From: Nitrospirota bacterium
GTDB taxonomy: Bacteria; Nitrospirota; UBA9217
Assembly (NCBI GenBank): GCA_017885365.1
Contig: JAFNGD010000418.1
Span: forward strand, 2,687 to 10,524
Direction of reading: 5' to 3'
Length of the DNA: 7,838 bases
The notes beneath the pieces are model-generated. The model did not search any database. It was not told the origin of the DNA and saw only the letters and a list, made by a program, of their open reading frames with translations. The translations under genes were made by a program, and so were the position numbers. Below, piece after piece: positions 1 to 6,040 of the stretch (the first letter of the stretch is position 1; every line of letters starts with the position of its first letter).

Positions 1-998
1 AGAGCTCGGATGAGCTGTCTTTGTCCGAGATACGAAGTGTCATAGGTGAAGTTGCCGATATGCTCGGAGAATGGACATCGGCCTATGATGTTGCTTTTTC
101 CTCCAGTTTCACTATCACCGGCGGTGAACCATTCCTGAGACAGGATATTTTTCAGGTACTGGAAGAGCTCGCCAATAAAAGAATCGATGCCTATCTCCTT
201 TCCAACGGGACGCTCATCCGCAAGGATACGGCTGAACTGCTTGCTCAAGTGGGCGTGAAAGGGGTCCAGGTAAGCATTGAGGGACCGGAAGATATCCATG
301 ACGCAATAAGGGGCATGGGAAGCCTGAAGCGTTCCCTTTCCGGGATACAGTGCCTCCTTGACGCTGGCATAGAAGTGACCTTGAATACAACGCTTTCCGA
401 TATAAATGCGTCGTATTTCTTGGACGTAATAGCCCTCGCTTCTTCGATCGGCGTTCAGAGATTGGGGTTTTCAAGGCTGGTACCGTCGGGAAGCGGGAGA
501 AAATTATTGGATAAAATGCTTACGAAAGAGGCCCTGGCGGATCTGTACAGCAGAATATTTTCACTGAATACCGGCAGCCTGAAGATCGTCACGGGCGATC
601 CTGTCGCGTCACAGTTCAGAAGGCCGGCGGACGGCGATGCTACGAGCTCTTTTCCCTCCGGCGGATGCGCGGCAGGCGTCTCGGGATTGACGATCCTGCC
701 CGACGGAACAGTAGTTCCCTGCAGAAGACTTCCTGTTCCTATCGGAAATGTCAGAACAGATTCCCTGAGGGAGATATGGTCAACCTCCGAGGTCTTGACC
801 TCGTTGAGAGACAGATCTCGTTATGACGGTAAATGCGGTACCTGTACGAAATGGTCGACATGCAGGGGCTGCAGGGCGATAGCGTATGAATTTTCACGTG
901 CTCATGGCATAACGAATTACCTGGCCGAGGACCCTCAGTGTTTTCTGCCAAATGAATCCAGGAGCGAGTGCATTCCCCGTAGCTTGCTGCGGGGTTAG
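1..998 (+). CDS. Radical SAM/SPASM domain protein (5'-truncated by window edge)
   Basis: The reading frame is open from base 3 with no stop, so the start and the N-terminal CxxxCxxC cluster that binds the SAM-cleaving 4Fe-4S centre lie upstream of the window. The TTG at 21 is only an internal codon; residue numbers below count from it. TGGEP, the SAM-binding glycine motif, is near residue 33. The C-terminal SPASM domain shows seven cysteines: C216-x12-G-x4-C234, then C272-x2-C275-x5-C281-x2-C284, then C307, enough for auxiliary Fe-S clusters. The 'CRGCRA.AY...DP.C' ending resembles the NirJ/AhbC/AhbD heme-synthesis and peptide-modifying SPASM enzymes, but the substrate cannot be told from this part. 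The last eight or so residues and the TAG stop are encoded inside a REP-like palindrome, so the natural C-terminus has probably been altered. The YceI gene follows after 94 bases. Confidence 0.93.
   Translation, partial: SSDELSLSEIRSVIGEVADMLGEWTSAYDVAFSSSFTITGGEPFLRQDIFQVLEELANKRIDAYLLSNGTLIRKDTAELLAQVGVKGVQVSIEGPEDIHDAIRGMGSLKRSLSGIQCLLDAGIEVTLNTTLSDINASYFLDVIALASSIGVQRLGFSRLVPSGSGRKLLDKMLTKEALADLYSRIFSLNTGSLKIVTGDPVASQFRRPADGDATSSFPSGGCAAGVSGLTILPDGTVVPCRRLPVPIGNVRTDSLREIWSTSEVLTSLRDRSRYDGKCGTCTKWSTCRGCRAIAYEFSRAHGITNYLAEDPQCFLPNESRSECIPRSLLRG
972..994 (+). repeat. REP-like palindrome, copy 1 (overlaps the 3' end of the SPASM gene)
   Basis: An imperfect inverted repeat: 975-983 pairs with 986-994, with a T-G pair at 980/989 and the AGCTTGCT core at the tip. 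It is preceded by ATT. It matches copy 2 at 19 of 23 positions in the same orientation (972-994 against 1038-1060). One of the differences is a compensatory change in the stem (C978-G991 here, T1044-A1057 in copy 2). This resembles the REP elements mobilised by REP-associated tyrosine transposases. It may also slow transcription after the SPASM gene, but there is no T-run. Confidence 0.7.
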
Positions 999-1033
999 CG
1001 AGCGATTAGAATAACGATAGTTCCTTGAGGATC

Positions 1034-1066
1034 GAAGATTCCCTGCAGCTTACTGCAGGGAGCTTC
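1034..1066 (+). repeat. REP-like palindrome, copy 2
   Basis: A perfect 8-bp stem, CCCTGCAG (1041-1048) with CTGCAGGG (1053-1060), closes a CTTA loop. It is extended by GAAG (1034-1037) pairing with CTTC (1063-1066) across a small internal loop. It shares its ATTCCC..G.AGCTT.CTGC skeleton with copy 1, and the two centres are 66 bases apart, as in tandem REP pairs. It ends about 15 bases before the YceI ribosome binding site. Confidence 0.75.
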
Positions 1067-1092
1067 AATCCCCTTGAACAAGGAGGGATGCA

Positions 1093-1626
1093 ATGGCCAA
1101 ATGGATCATTGATCCCGATCACTCAGCAGCAGTATTTTCTGTCCGCCACATGATGATTGCAAATGTTCGGGGCCAGTTCTGCAAGATCGGTGGGACTATT
1201 TACTTTGATCCCCTGAACATCGACCGTTCATCGATAGAACTGTCCATCGATGCCTCAAGCATTTTTACGGGGATCCAGAAACGTGACGACCACCTGAAAA
1301 GCCCCGATTTTTTTGACATCAATAAGTATCCCGCCATCTCGTTCGCCTCGACGCGGATACATTCAGTGAACGGCAACACGGCAAAAGTGACCGGCAACTT
1401 GACCATGCACGGCATAACACGTCAGATAACTGTCTCGGTAGGCTTTTCAGGACCGGCACAAGACCCTTTTGGCGACGGATTAAGCATGGGCTTTTCCGCA
1501 TCAGCCCTGATAAACCGTGAAGACTTTGGGATCATGTGGAATCAGCCAATGGCGAACAATGGCGTCATGGTGGGCAGGGATGTCCAGCTTTTAATCGATC
1601 TGGAAGCCGATCTGGTTAGTGAGTGA
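1093..1626 (+). CDS. YceI-family protein (lipocalin-like, isoprenoid-binding fold)
   Basis: This 177-residue protein matches the usual length and layout of the YceI domain. It opens with the characteristic W-x-I-D-x-x-H-S-x-x-x-F-x-V-x-H pattern (W4 to H19). The central KSPDFFD..KYP..SF block and the GNLTMHGITR..TV block follow. Known family members form an eight-stranded barrel that binds polyprenyl-type lipids, and several are linked to stress or polyisoprenoid metabolism. No signal peptide is visible, so this copy should be cytoplasmic, unlike E. coli YceI. The ATG at 1093 follows AGGAGGG (1081-1087) by 5 bases, which fixes the start. It lies 94 bases downstream of the SPASM gene with two REP hairpins between, so co-transcription is possible but not shown. 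It converges with the molybdenum hydroxylase gene. Confidence 0.95.
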   Translation: MAKWIIDPDHSAAVFSVRHMMIANVRGQFCKIGGTIYFDPLNIDRSSIELSIDASSIFTGIQKRDDHLKSPDFFDINKYPAISFASTRIHSVNGNTAKVTGNLTMHGITRQITVSVGFSGPAQDPFGDGLSMGFSASALINREDFGIMWNQPMANNGVMVGRDVQLLIDLEADLVSE

Positions 1627-1706
1627 GCGATCTGCCCTGACGATCGAAGGGATCAGCAAGTAACAGGCGGTTCAAATACTGTTCGCGCGTGTCATCCCTA
1701 CGCCTT

Positions 1707-1769
1707 TGTCACCCTGAGCGGAGCGAAGGGTCTCGTTCTTAGCTCAGGGCAGGCTCCGTGAAGGGTCTC
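1707..1769. repeat. Interspersed intergenic repeat ('CCTGAGCGGAGCGAAGGG' type)
   Basis: The block at 1707-1734 has the TGTCA-CCCTGAGC-GGAGCGAAGG-GTCTC arrangement of a repeat that is scattered in many environmental bacterial genomes. A degenerate second unit follows, ending in the same 10 bases, GAAGGGTCTC, at 1725-1734 and 1760-1769. CCCTGAGC (1712-1719) and GCTCAGGG (1742-1749) form a perfect 8-bp inverted repeat. It sits between two convergent genes, where such repeats are tolerated. No coding function is visible. The rest of 1627-1881 holds short hairpins (CGGAC/GTCCG at 1826-1840; GATC/CCCT arms at 1629-1654) but no T-run that would make a convincing terminator. Confidence 0.6.
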
Positions 1770-1881
1770 CCGCATTTGTTACGTTGAATATTCGCCCTTC
1801 GGGTATGGGGAGTCTAGCCCCCGAGCGGACGTGGTGTCCGAACAGAGACTGCCGATCAGCTACAAGCGAAGGCCCGCATCC

Positions 1882-4041
1882 TTATTTCTCCTTTTTCATC
1901 GCCTCTCTCATTCTCTCCGGCGCCATAGGCAGTCGCACCAGGCGGACCCCCACGGCATCGTACACCGCGTTCGCGATCACGGCACCTGTCGTGACGATCG
2001 CCGGCTCCCCGCCGCCCTGGGGGGCAGCATCCTTGTCCTCGATGATCACGGTCTCGATCGTCGGCATCCATGAGAAGCGGGGAAGAGCATAAGTGTCGAA
2101 ATTGCGGTCTAGGATGTCCCCGCCGGTGAACCGCACCCGTTCCTTCAGGGCATATCCCAGGCCCATCATGACCGCGCCTTCCATCTGGATCGCGGCGCCT
2201 TCGGGGTTGATCACGAGACCCATGTCCTGCACGCAGAGCACCCGCTTCACCCTGATCCCGCCCGTGGCCTGGTCGACAGCAACCTCCGCCATGGTCACAA
2301 CGTAGGTTCCCGCATCGATACCGCAGGCAACGCCGAAGCCCCTGTTGCTCGGCGCCTTCGCCGGCTTCCAGCCGAACTTTTCGGCTGCGGTCTGCAGAAC
2401 GCGCCGCATCCTGGCGTCAGTAAGGTTCTGCATGCGGAACGCGACCGGGTCGATCCCTACCGCGGCGGCCATGCTGTCGATCTGGGATTCCCGGGCAAAG
2501 GTGTTCGTATTGTTCCCCGGTGCGCGCCAGGGTCCCGTTGCGAAAGGATGCGAGCCCGGAGGCCCCACCCAGCCCGAACCATGCGTTACCGTGCTGTGGT
2601 TCGCGATGTCATAGAAGTGCTGCGCGCCCCGTTCGCCGGCATAGTAGACGTGATAGTCCCACAGGCAGATCCGGCCTTTGCCCGTAGCGCCCGACCTGAT
2701 CTTCACAATAGCGGCGGGACGGAAAGAGTCGTAGAAAAATTCCTCTTCGCGCGACCAGGCGACCTGCACCGGCCGACCGGTCTGCTTCGACAGGCGTGCA
2801 GCCTCGACGATCTGGCGGTTCATGCTCTTTCCGCCGAAGCCGCCACCGACAAAGACCGGCATCACCCGCACGTCCTTCGGATCGATGCCGAGCTCTCTGG
2901 CGACCTCTTCCCTGGCGGCAAAGGGCGTCTGGGTCGAGGCCCAGATCACGGCCTTACCTCCCTGAACCTGCGCGACAGCGGTATGGGGTTCTATCGTCGC
3001 GTGGGCCACATAGTCGTTCAGATAGGTCTCTTCGATCACGGCGCTCGCCGCAGCGGCCCCCTTCTGAAGATCGCCGTCCTTCGCCAGGACTGTGCCTTGA
3101 GGAGCGACGCTGAGCAGGTGGTCGAAGATCGTTCGATCATCCACGGTTGCCGGCGGCGCATCATATTTCGCCTTGACCTGTGAGAGAGAGAATTCGGCCC
3201 TGTCAGGGTACTTGTGCAGGAGGGCGACAAGATCGCCTTCCTGAACGACCTCGACGCCTTTCACGCGCTGGGCTTCGGACAGGTCGACATCGATCAACCT
3301 TGCTCCGTGCACCGGAGGCCGGACTATCTTCGCGTAGAGCATGCCGGGGAGCTGAATGTCGCCGGCGAATTTCGCAGCGCCAATGACCTTGTCCCGGCTG
3401 TCCCTGCGGAGTGCCGGCTTGTGCATGATCCTGAAGGTCTCCGGTTGCTTTACGGAAACCTTGCCCGACAGATGCCGTTCGATCCTTCTGCCCTGAGCAA
3501 GCTCCCCATAGGTGATCCGTTGGTCCTTGTGCTTCTGGCTGAACACGATCCCCTGATCGGTCGACAATTCTACTGCCGGTATTTTCAGCTGTTCCGCGGC
3601 CATCTCCATCAGCACCAGTCTGGCCTCGGCCCCTGCAGCCCTGAGCGCAGGTCCGAAGAAGCGCGTGGACATGGAGCCGAAGGTCCCCATGTCCCAGGGA
3701 CAGAGATCGGTATCGCCCATCACCATGTCCACGGCGTCGAGGGTCACATCGAGCTCATCAGCAAGCATCTGCGCCAGGGACGTGATGACGCCCTGGCCCA
3801 TTTCGATCTTGCCGGTGTAGCAGGCGACCCGTCCATCGGCACTGATCCTGAGAAAGGCGTTGAAGTCCTGAGGCAGGTTGATGACCGGCCTTCGCGCGCC
3901 TTCCTGCGCAAGGACCGGCAGTTCTCCGATCGTAAAGTACAGAACGATGCCCGCGGTCAGTTCCAGGAACTCTCTGCGATTCATGCCGATGCCGGCACCA
4001 TTGTCGGCGTTGCTCTGTTCAGGAACGTATCCCTCGTTCAT
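1882..4041 (-). CDS. Molybdopterin-binding subunit of an IorB-like molybdenum hydroxylase (xanthine dehydrogenase family), Tat-exported
   Basis: A 719-residue large subunit of the xanthine dehydrogenase/aldehyde oxidase family, of the isoquinoline 1-oxidoreductase beta type. Such enzymes hydroxylate N-heterocycles or oxidise aldehydes at a molybdenum cofactor. Visible motifs are EMGQG near residues 80-84, the a/b-hammerhead region from about 221, IEPH near 350, the cofactor loop GGGFGGK at 399-405, RAPG near 506-509, and GGGEPA carrying the candidate catalytic Glu at about 679. N21-R-R-E-F-L with the hydrophobic stretch after it looks like a Tat signal behind a 19-residue leader, so the folded complex is probably periplasmic. 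The ATG at 4041 is preferred: GGGGAGG (4056-4050) lies 8 bases before it, whereas the GTG at 4050 overlaps that Shine-Dalgarno sequence. The ATG comes one base after the small-subunit stop, so translation is coupled. The true substrate is unknown. Confidence 0.93.
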   Translation of the reverse strand: MNEGYVPEQSNADNGAGIGMNRREFLELTAGIVLYFTIGELPVLAQEGARRPVINLPQDFNAFLRISADGRVACYTGKIEMGQGVITSLAQMLADELDVTLDAVDMVMGDTDLCPWDMGTFGSMSTRFFGPALRAAGAEARLVLMEMAAEQLKIPAVELSTDQGIVFSQKHKDQRITYGELAQGRRIERHLSGKVSVKQPETFRIMHKPALRRDSRDKVIGAAKFAGDIQLPGMLYAKIVRPPVHGARLIDVDLSEAQRVKGVEVVQEGDLVALLHKYPDRAEFSLSQVKAKYDAPPATVDDRTIFDHLLSVAPQGTVLAKDGDLQKGAAAASAVIEETYLNDYVAHATIEPHTAVAQVQGGKAVIWASTQTPFAAREEVARELGIDPKDVRVMPVFVGGGFGGKSMNRQIVEAARLSKQTGRPVQVAWSREEEFFYDSFRPAAIVKIRSGATGKGRICLWDYHVYYAGERGAQHFYDIANHSTVTHGSGWVGPPGSHPFATGPWRAPGNNTNTFARESQIDSMAAAVGIDPVAFRMQNLTDARMRRVLQTAAEKFGWKPAKAPSNRGFGVACGIDAGTYVVTMAEVAVDQATGGIRVKRVLCVQDMGLVINPEGAAIQMEGAVMMGLGYALKERVRFTGGDILDRNFDTYALPRFSWMPTIETVIIEDKDAAPQGGGEPAIVTTGAVIANAVYDAVGVRLVRLPMAPERMREAMKKEK

Positions 4042-4042
4042 C

Positions 4043-4519
4043 TCAGACACCTCCCCGCTGTTCTGTTGCAGCGGCCTGCACGGCCCTCACGATCCGGGGG
4101 TGCGACCCGCAGCGGCACAGGTTGCCTTCCATTCCTTCGATGATCTGCTGCGGCGACAGACGGGGGTTCTTCTTGAGCAGCGCATACGCCTGCAGGACCA
4201 TGCCCGGTGTGCAATAGCCGCATTGAAGCGCGTCGTGCTCCATGAACGCCTTTTGCAAAGGATGGAGGATGTTGTTCCGCGCCAGCCCTTCGATCGTCAC
4301 GACCTCTTTGCCCCGGACCTCTTTCAGCGTTGTCTGGCAGGACCGCACCGCCTCGTCGTTCACCAGGACCGTGCAGGAGCCGCACAGGCCCTCGCCGCAC
4401 CCATACTTGGCGCCGGTGAGGCCGAGATCGGTGCGCAGGAACCATAAGAGCTTGCGGTCGCTGTCAGCGGACAGCGATACAGACTTGCCGTTGAGCCTGA
4501 ACTGAATGGTCTCTTCCAT
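4043..4519 (-). CDS. [2Fe-2S] small subunit of an IorA-like molybdenum hydroxylase
   Basis: A 158-residue electron-transfer subunit at full length for the family. The N-terminal plant-ferredoxin-type domain carries C41-x4-C46-x2-C49-x11-C61 for the distal cluster. The C-terminal helical domain carries C100-x2-C103 and C135-x-C137 for the cluster nearest the molybdenum cofactor, so all eight ligands are intact. It has no signal peptide and most likely travels through the Tat system bound to the large subunit. The ATG at 4519 follows a GGGAGG by 8 bases. The stop is one base before the large-subunit ATG. No FAD subunit (CoxM/XdhB type) is adjacent, which matches the two-subunit IorAB arrangement where a cytochrome or another periplasmic carrier takes the electrons. 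The gap to the upstream stress-protein gene is 79 bases. Confidence 0.95.
   Translation of the reverse strand: MEETIQFRLNGKSVSLSADSDRKLLWFLRTDLGLTGAKYGCGEGLCGSCTVLVNDEAVRSCQTTLKEVRGKEVVTIEGLARNNILHPLQKAFMEHDALQCGYCTPGMVLQAYALLKKNPRLSPQQIIEGMEGNLCRCGSHPRIVRAVQAAATEQRGGV
4050..4056 (-). promoter_or_regulatory. Ribosome binding site that decides the large-subunit start
   Basis: On the minus strand GGGGAGG is followed by eight bases and then the ATG at 4041. The alternative GTG begins at the last base of this motif and so could not use it. The site lies inside the last codons of the small-subunit gene. Confidence 0.75.
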
Positions 4520-4535
4520 GGCAGGTGCCTCCCTT

Positions 4536-4560
4536 TTCCCCTTCGGCCGCCGCAGGGGAA
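4536..4560 (-). other. Hairpin between the stress-protein and small-subunit genes
   Basis: TTCCCC (4536-4541) pairs with GGGGAA (4555-4560), and inside it CGG (4544-4546) pairs with CCG (4550-4552) across a 2x2 internal loop. In the minus-strand transcript the hairpin ends directly before the AAAGGGAGG ribosome binding region of the small subunit. There is no T-run after it on either strand, so it does not look like a terminator. An effect on mRNA stability, processing or translation is possible. Confidence 0.4.
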
Positions 4561-4598
4561 CAGGGCCAGAGGGGCCGTTGTGTAGAAACTGAACAGGC

Positions 4599-5528
4599 TC
4601 ATCTTCCCGAATGGACGGTGATCACCGGGACCGCTGCATGCAGGACCGTTTCCCGCGCGGTGCTTCCCAAAAAAGCATTGAGGAATGCATTCCTTCCATG
4701 GGTGCCCATGACCACGAACGAATAGTCGTTCTCGCTCTCCTGGTACACCGCGCACAGGGACGTCAACGCCTTCTCTTCGACCATGTATTCGCACGCCACG
4801 CCGTGCTTCTCAAAGAAGGCGACCTTGCGTTTCATGGATTCGACGGCATCATTCCGGGACTGGTCAATGACCGTTTCGAGATTGTAGGCGGCCATGCCGG
4901 CGTATGCCGTGTTGACGATGATGGCATTGATGCTGTCCCACAGACAGTGGAACAGGGTGACCCTCGCTCCGATGCGTTTGGCAAGAGAAAGCGCATATCG
5001 CTCGGCCGCCCTGCTGTTCTTCCCGAGGTCGGTCGGCACGAGCAGCTTCAGCTGCTTCTGACCGGAGAGGTCCCGGTACAGCTCCTGCGCTATCGGTCCG
5101 ATCACCAGCACCGGTCGCTTGGAGTATCGGACCACCTCTTCGGCAACGCTTCCGATGAGCAGGCGTTTCATCCCCTTCCGGCCCTGTGTCCCCACGACGA
5201 CAAGCTCCGGCGATGACCGGGAACGCATGGCCTTCAGGATCTGTTCCGCCGGAGAGCCGCTTTTCAGGGAACAGGTGACCGGGACGGTAAATCGCGCGAC
5301 CGCCTCCTTGAGCCGTTCCTCATGTTTCGAGTGCCATGCCGGGAACCGGAATGAGCCAAGCTTGCCTGCGGGATAGGTTTTTATATCTTCCACATACAGA
5401 AGATCGATCCCGGTCTTGAGCCGCTGGGCAAGGAAGGAGGCTGTGTGACCTATGGCTTGCGACCGTCTTTTGCCGGAGTCGGTCTGGTTATCGATATCAT
5501 CAGCAACGAGGATCGAACGGTTTGGCAT
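4599..5528 (-). CDS. Universal stress protein, two tandem UspA domains
   Basis: The 309-residue protein contains two Usp domains (about 4-143 and 159-306), the usual length for tandem Usp proteins. Each ends in the ATP-binding signature G-x2-G-x9-G-S: G113 to S127 in the first and G275 to S289 in the second. Both copies are complete, suggesting an ATP-binding cytoplasmic protein rather than the non-binding UspA type. The family helps cells survive starvation, redox and other stresses, but the direct activity is usually unknown. The ATG at 5528 follows GGGAGGAG by 5 bases. A sigma70-like promoter (5590-5618) and a c-di-GMP-type riboswitch lie upstream on the same strand. The molybdenum hydroxylase genes follow after 79 bases and may be in the same transcript. 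Confidence 0.95.
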   Translation of the reverse strand: MPNRSILVADDIDNQTDSGKRRSQAIGHTASFLAQRLKTGIDLLYVEDIKTYPAGKLGSFRFPAWHSKHEERLKEAVARFTVPVTCSLKSGSPAEQILKAMRSRSSPELVVVGTQGRKGMKRLLIGSVAEEVVRYSKRPVLVIGPIAQELYRDLSGQKQLKLLVPTDLGKNSRAAERYALSLAKRIGARVTLFHCLWDSINAIIVNTAYAGMAAYNLETVIDQSRNDAVESMKRKVAFFEKHGVACEYMVEEKALTSLCAVYQESENDYSFVVMGTHGRNAFLNAFLGSTARETVLHAAVPVITVHSGR

Positions 5529-5551
5529 CTTTACTCCTCCCTCCGGATATC

Positions 5552-5578
5552 GCCTGCCCTCTGCGCCAAACAGCAGGC
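5552..5578 (-). other. Hairpin in the stress-protein 5' leader
   Basis: GCCTGC (5552-5557) and GCAGGC (5573-5578) form a 6-bp stem with a 15-base loop within the roughly 55-nt leader predicted from the promoter upstream. No known RNA family is recognised. Confidence 0.3.
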
Positions 5579-5589
5579 ATGATACTTAT

Positions 5590-5618
5590 ATTTAACAACC
5601 GATCGGGTCCGGTGTCAA
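5590..5618 (-). promoter_or_regulatory. Sigma70-like promoter for the stress-protein gene
   Basis: On the minus strand a perfect -35 TTGACA (5618-5613) is followed after 17 bases by TTAAAT (5595-5590; four of six match TATAAT). Transcription would start near 5583, giving a leader of about 55 nt before the ATG at 5528. This promoter lies downstream of the riboswitch, so it would let the gene escape riboswitch control. Confidence 0.5.
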
Positions 5619-5851
5619 TGAGGTCGCCTCAAGTGTGAACACGACTATTCTCAATGTTGCCGGAAATTACACTATCGAAGGTCATCGTCAAGTCTACCCT
5701 CCATCTAATACCTGTACTCTGTGTGCAATGACCACATGCTTGTTGCTCAGGTTGACACTGAGCATAATGATCATCTCCCAACGATTTGAGGCAGGTATCA
5801 GAACATATGATAAATGACTCCTTTACTGTTTTCATTATTGCCATGAAAATG

Positions 5852-5897
5852 AAAAGGCCGAGCACCCGAAAGTATCAACCTTCGGTAGCTCGGCCTT
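5852..5897 (-). terminator. Rho-independent terminator, expression platform of the riboswitch
   Basis: On the minus strand a perfect 10-bp outer stem (5897-5888 with 5863-5854) continues past a 2x2 internal loop into CCGAA/TTCGG (5885-5881 with 5870-5866). The stem is followed by TTTTCATTTTC. It lies about 145 bases after the stop of the di-heme gene, so it can end that transcript. Its arms share bases with the riboswitch: GCCG (5894-5891) of P3 and TCGGGT (5869-5864) of P1 are both needed for the terminator. Ligand-bound aptamer and terminator should therefore exclude each other. Confidence 0.85.
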
Positions 5898-5957
5898 CAT
5901 CCATGAAGATCAGCCGCTTTCCGTCCCTGTCTCACGGCAGGTTTGGCTTTATCGGGT
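5864..5957 (-). ncRNA. GEMM-I (cyclic di-GMP class I) riboswitch aptamer
   Basis: Read on the minus strand, ATAAAGCCAAACC is followed by stem P2, CCTG/CAGG (5941-5938 with 5929-5926), with a GTGA tetraloop of the GNRA class at 5935-5932. Then come GGACGGAAAGC (5926-5916), a P3 arm with CGGC/GCCG and CTTCA/TGAAG pairing, and GCCGAGCTACCGAAGG (5894-5879). This is the order and spacing of the Vc2-type aptamer. The core pair usually written G21-C46 is C-G here (5946 with 5921), a compensating swap. Position 20 is G (5947), which fits c-di-GMP rather than cGAMP. P1 is ACCCGA (5957-5952) with TCGGGT (5869-5864). Ligand binding should block the terminator, giving an ON switch. The nearest coding gene downstream is the universal stress protein, about 320 nt away. 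Confidence 0.8.
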
Positions 5958-6040
5958 CATGTACCATCTTACTGCAAAGAACCCTTAATTCTCTTTCTCG
6001 TAAATCACTGAAGTCGCCCTCTCGATCGCTGCAAGGCCGG

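Larger units (their letters stand above)
5529..5851. other. Long leader/intergenic stretch between riboswitch and stress-protein gene
   Basis: More AT-rich than the flanking genes. It holds the promoter and leader hairpin listed separately and a TGCTCAG/CTGAGCA hairpin (5744-5750 with 5758-5764). A minus-strand frame from ATG 5844 to the stop at 5629 (71 codons, with CGHC and other cysteines) is open, but it has no ribosome binding site and is not recognised. It may instead be what remains of a lost riboswitch-controlled gene. Confidence 0.4.

Noticed and set aside
1826..1840. CGGAC/GTCCG hairpin as a terminator for the hydroxylase gene
   Set aside because: The stem is only 5 bp and no T-run follows on either strand.
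4042..4050. GTG at 4050 as the start of the molybdopterin subunit
   Set aside because: It overlaps its own putative ribosome binding site. The ATG at 4041 has a well-spaced GGGGAGG.
3214..4143. Long plus-strand frame of about 309 codons opposite the molybdenum hydroxylase
   Set aside because: It is the antisense of conserved coding sequence, has no ribosome binding site, and its translation has no recognisable motifs. Such antisense frames are common in GC-rich genes.
5629..5865. Minus-strand open frame of 78 codons (71 from ATG 5844) behind the riboswitch
   Set aside because: The GTG start lies inside the terminator stem, no Shine-Dalgarno precedes the internal ATGs, and the translation matches no family I recognise. 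Kept only as a question about the riboswitch target.
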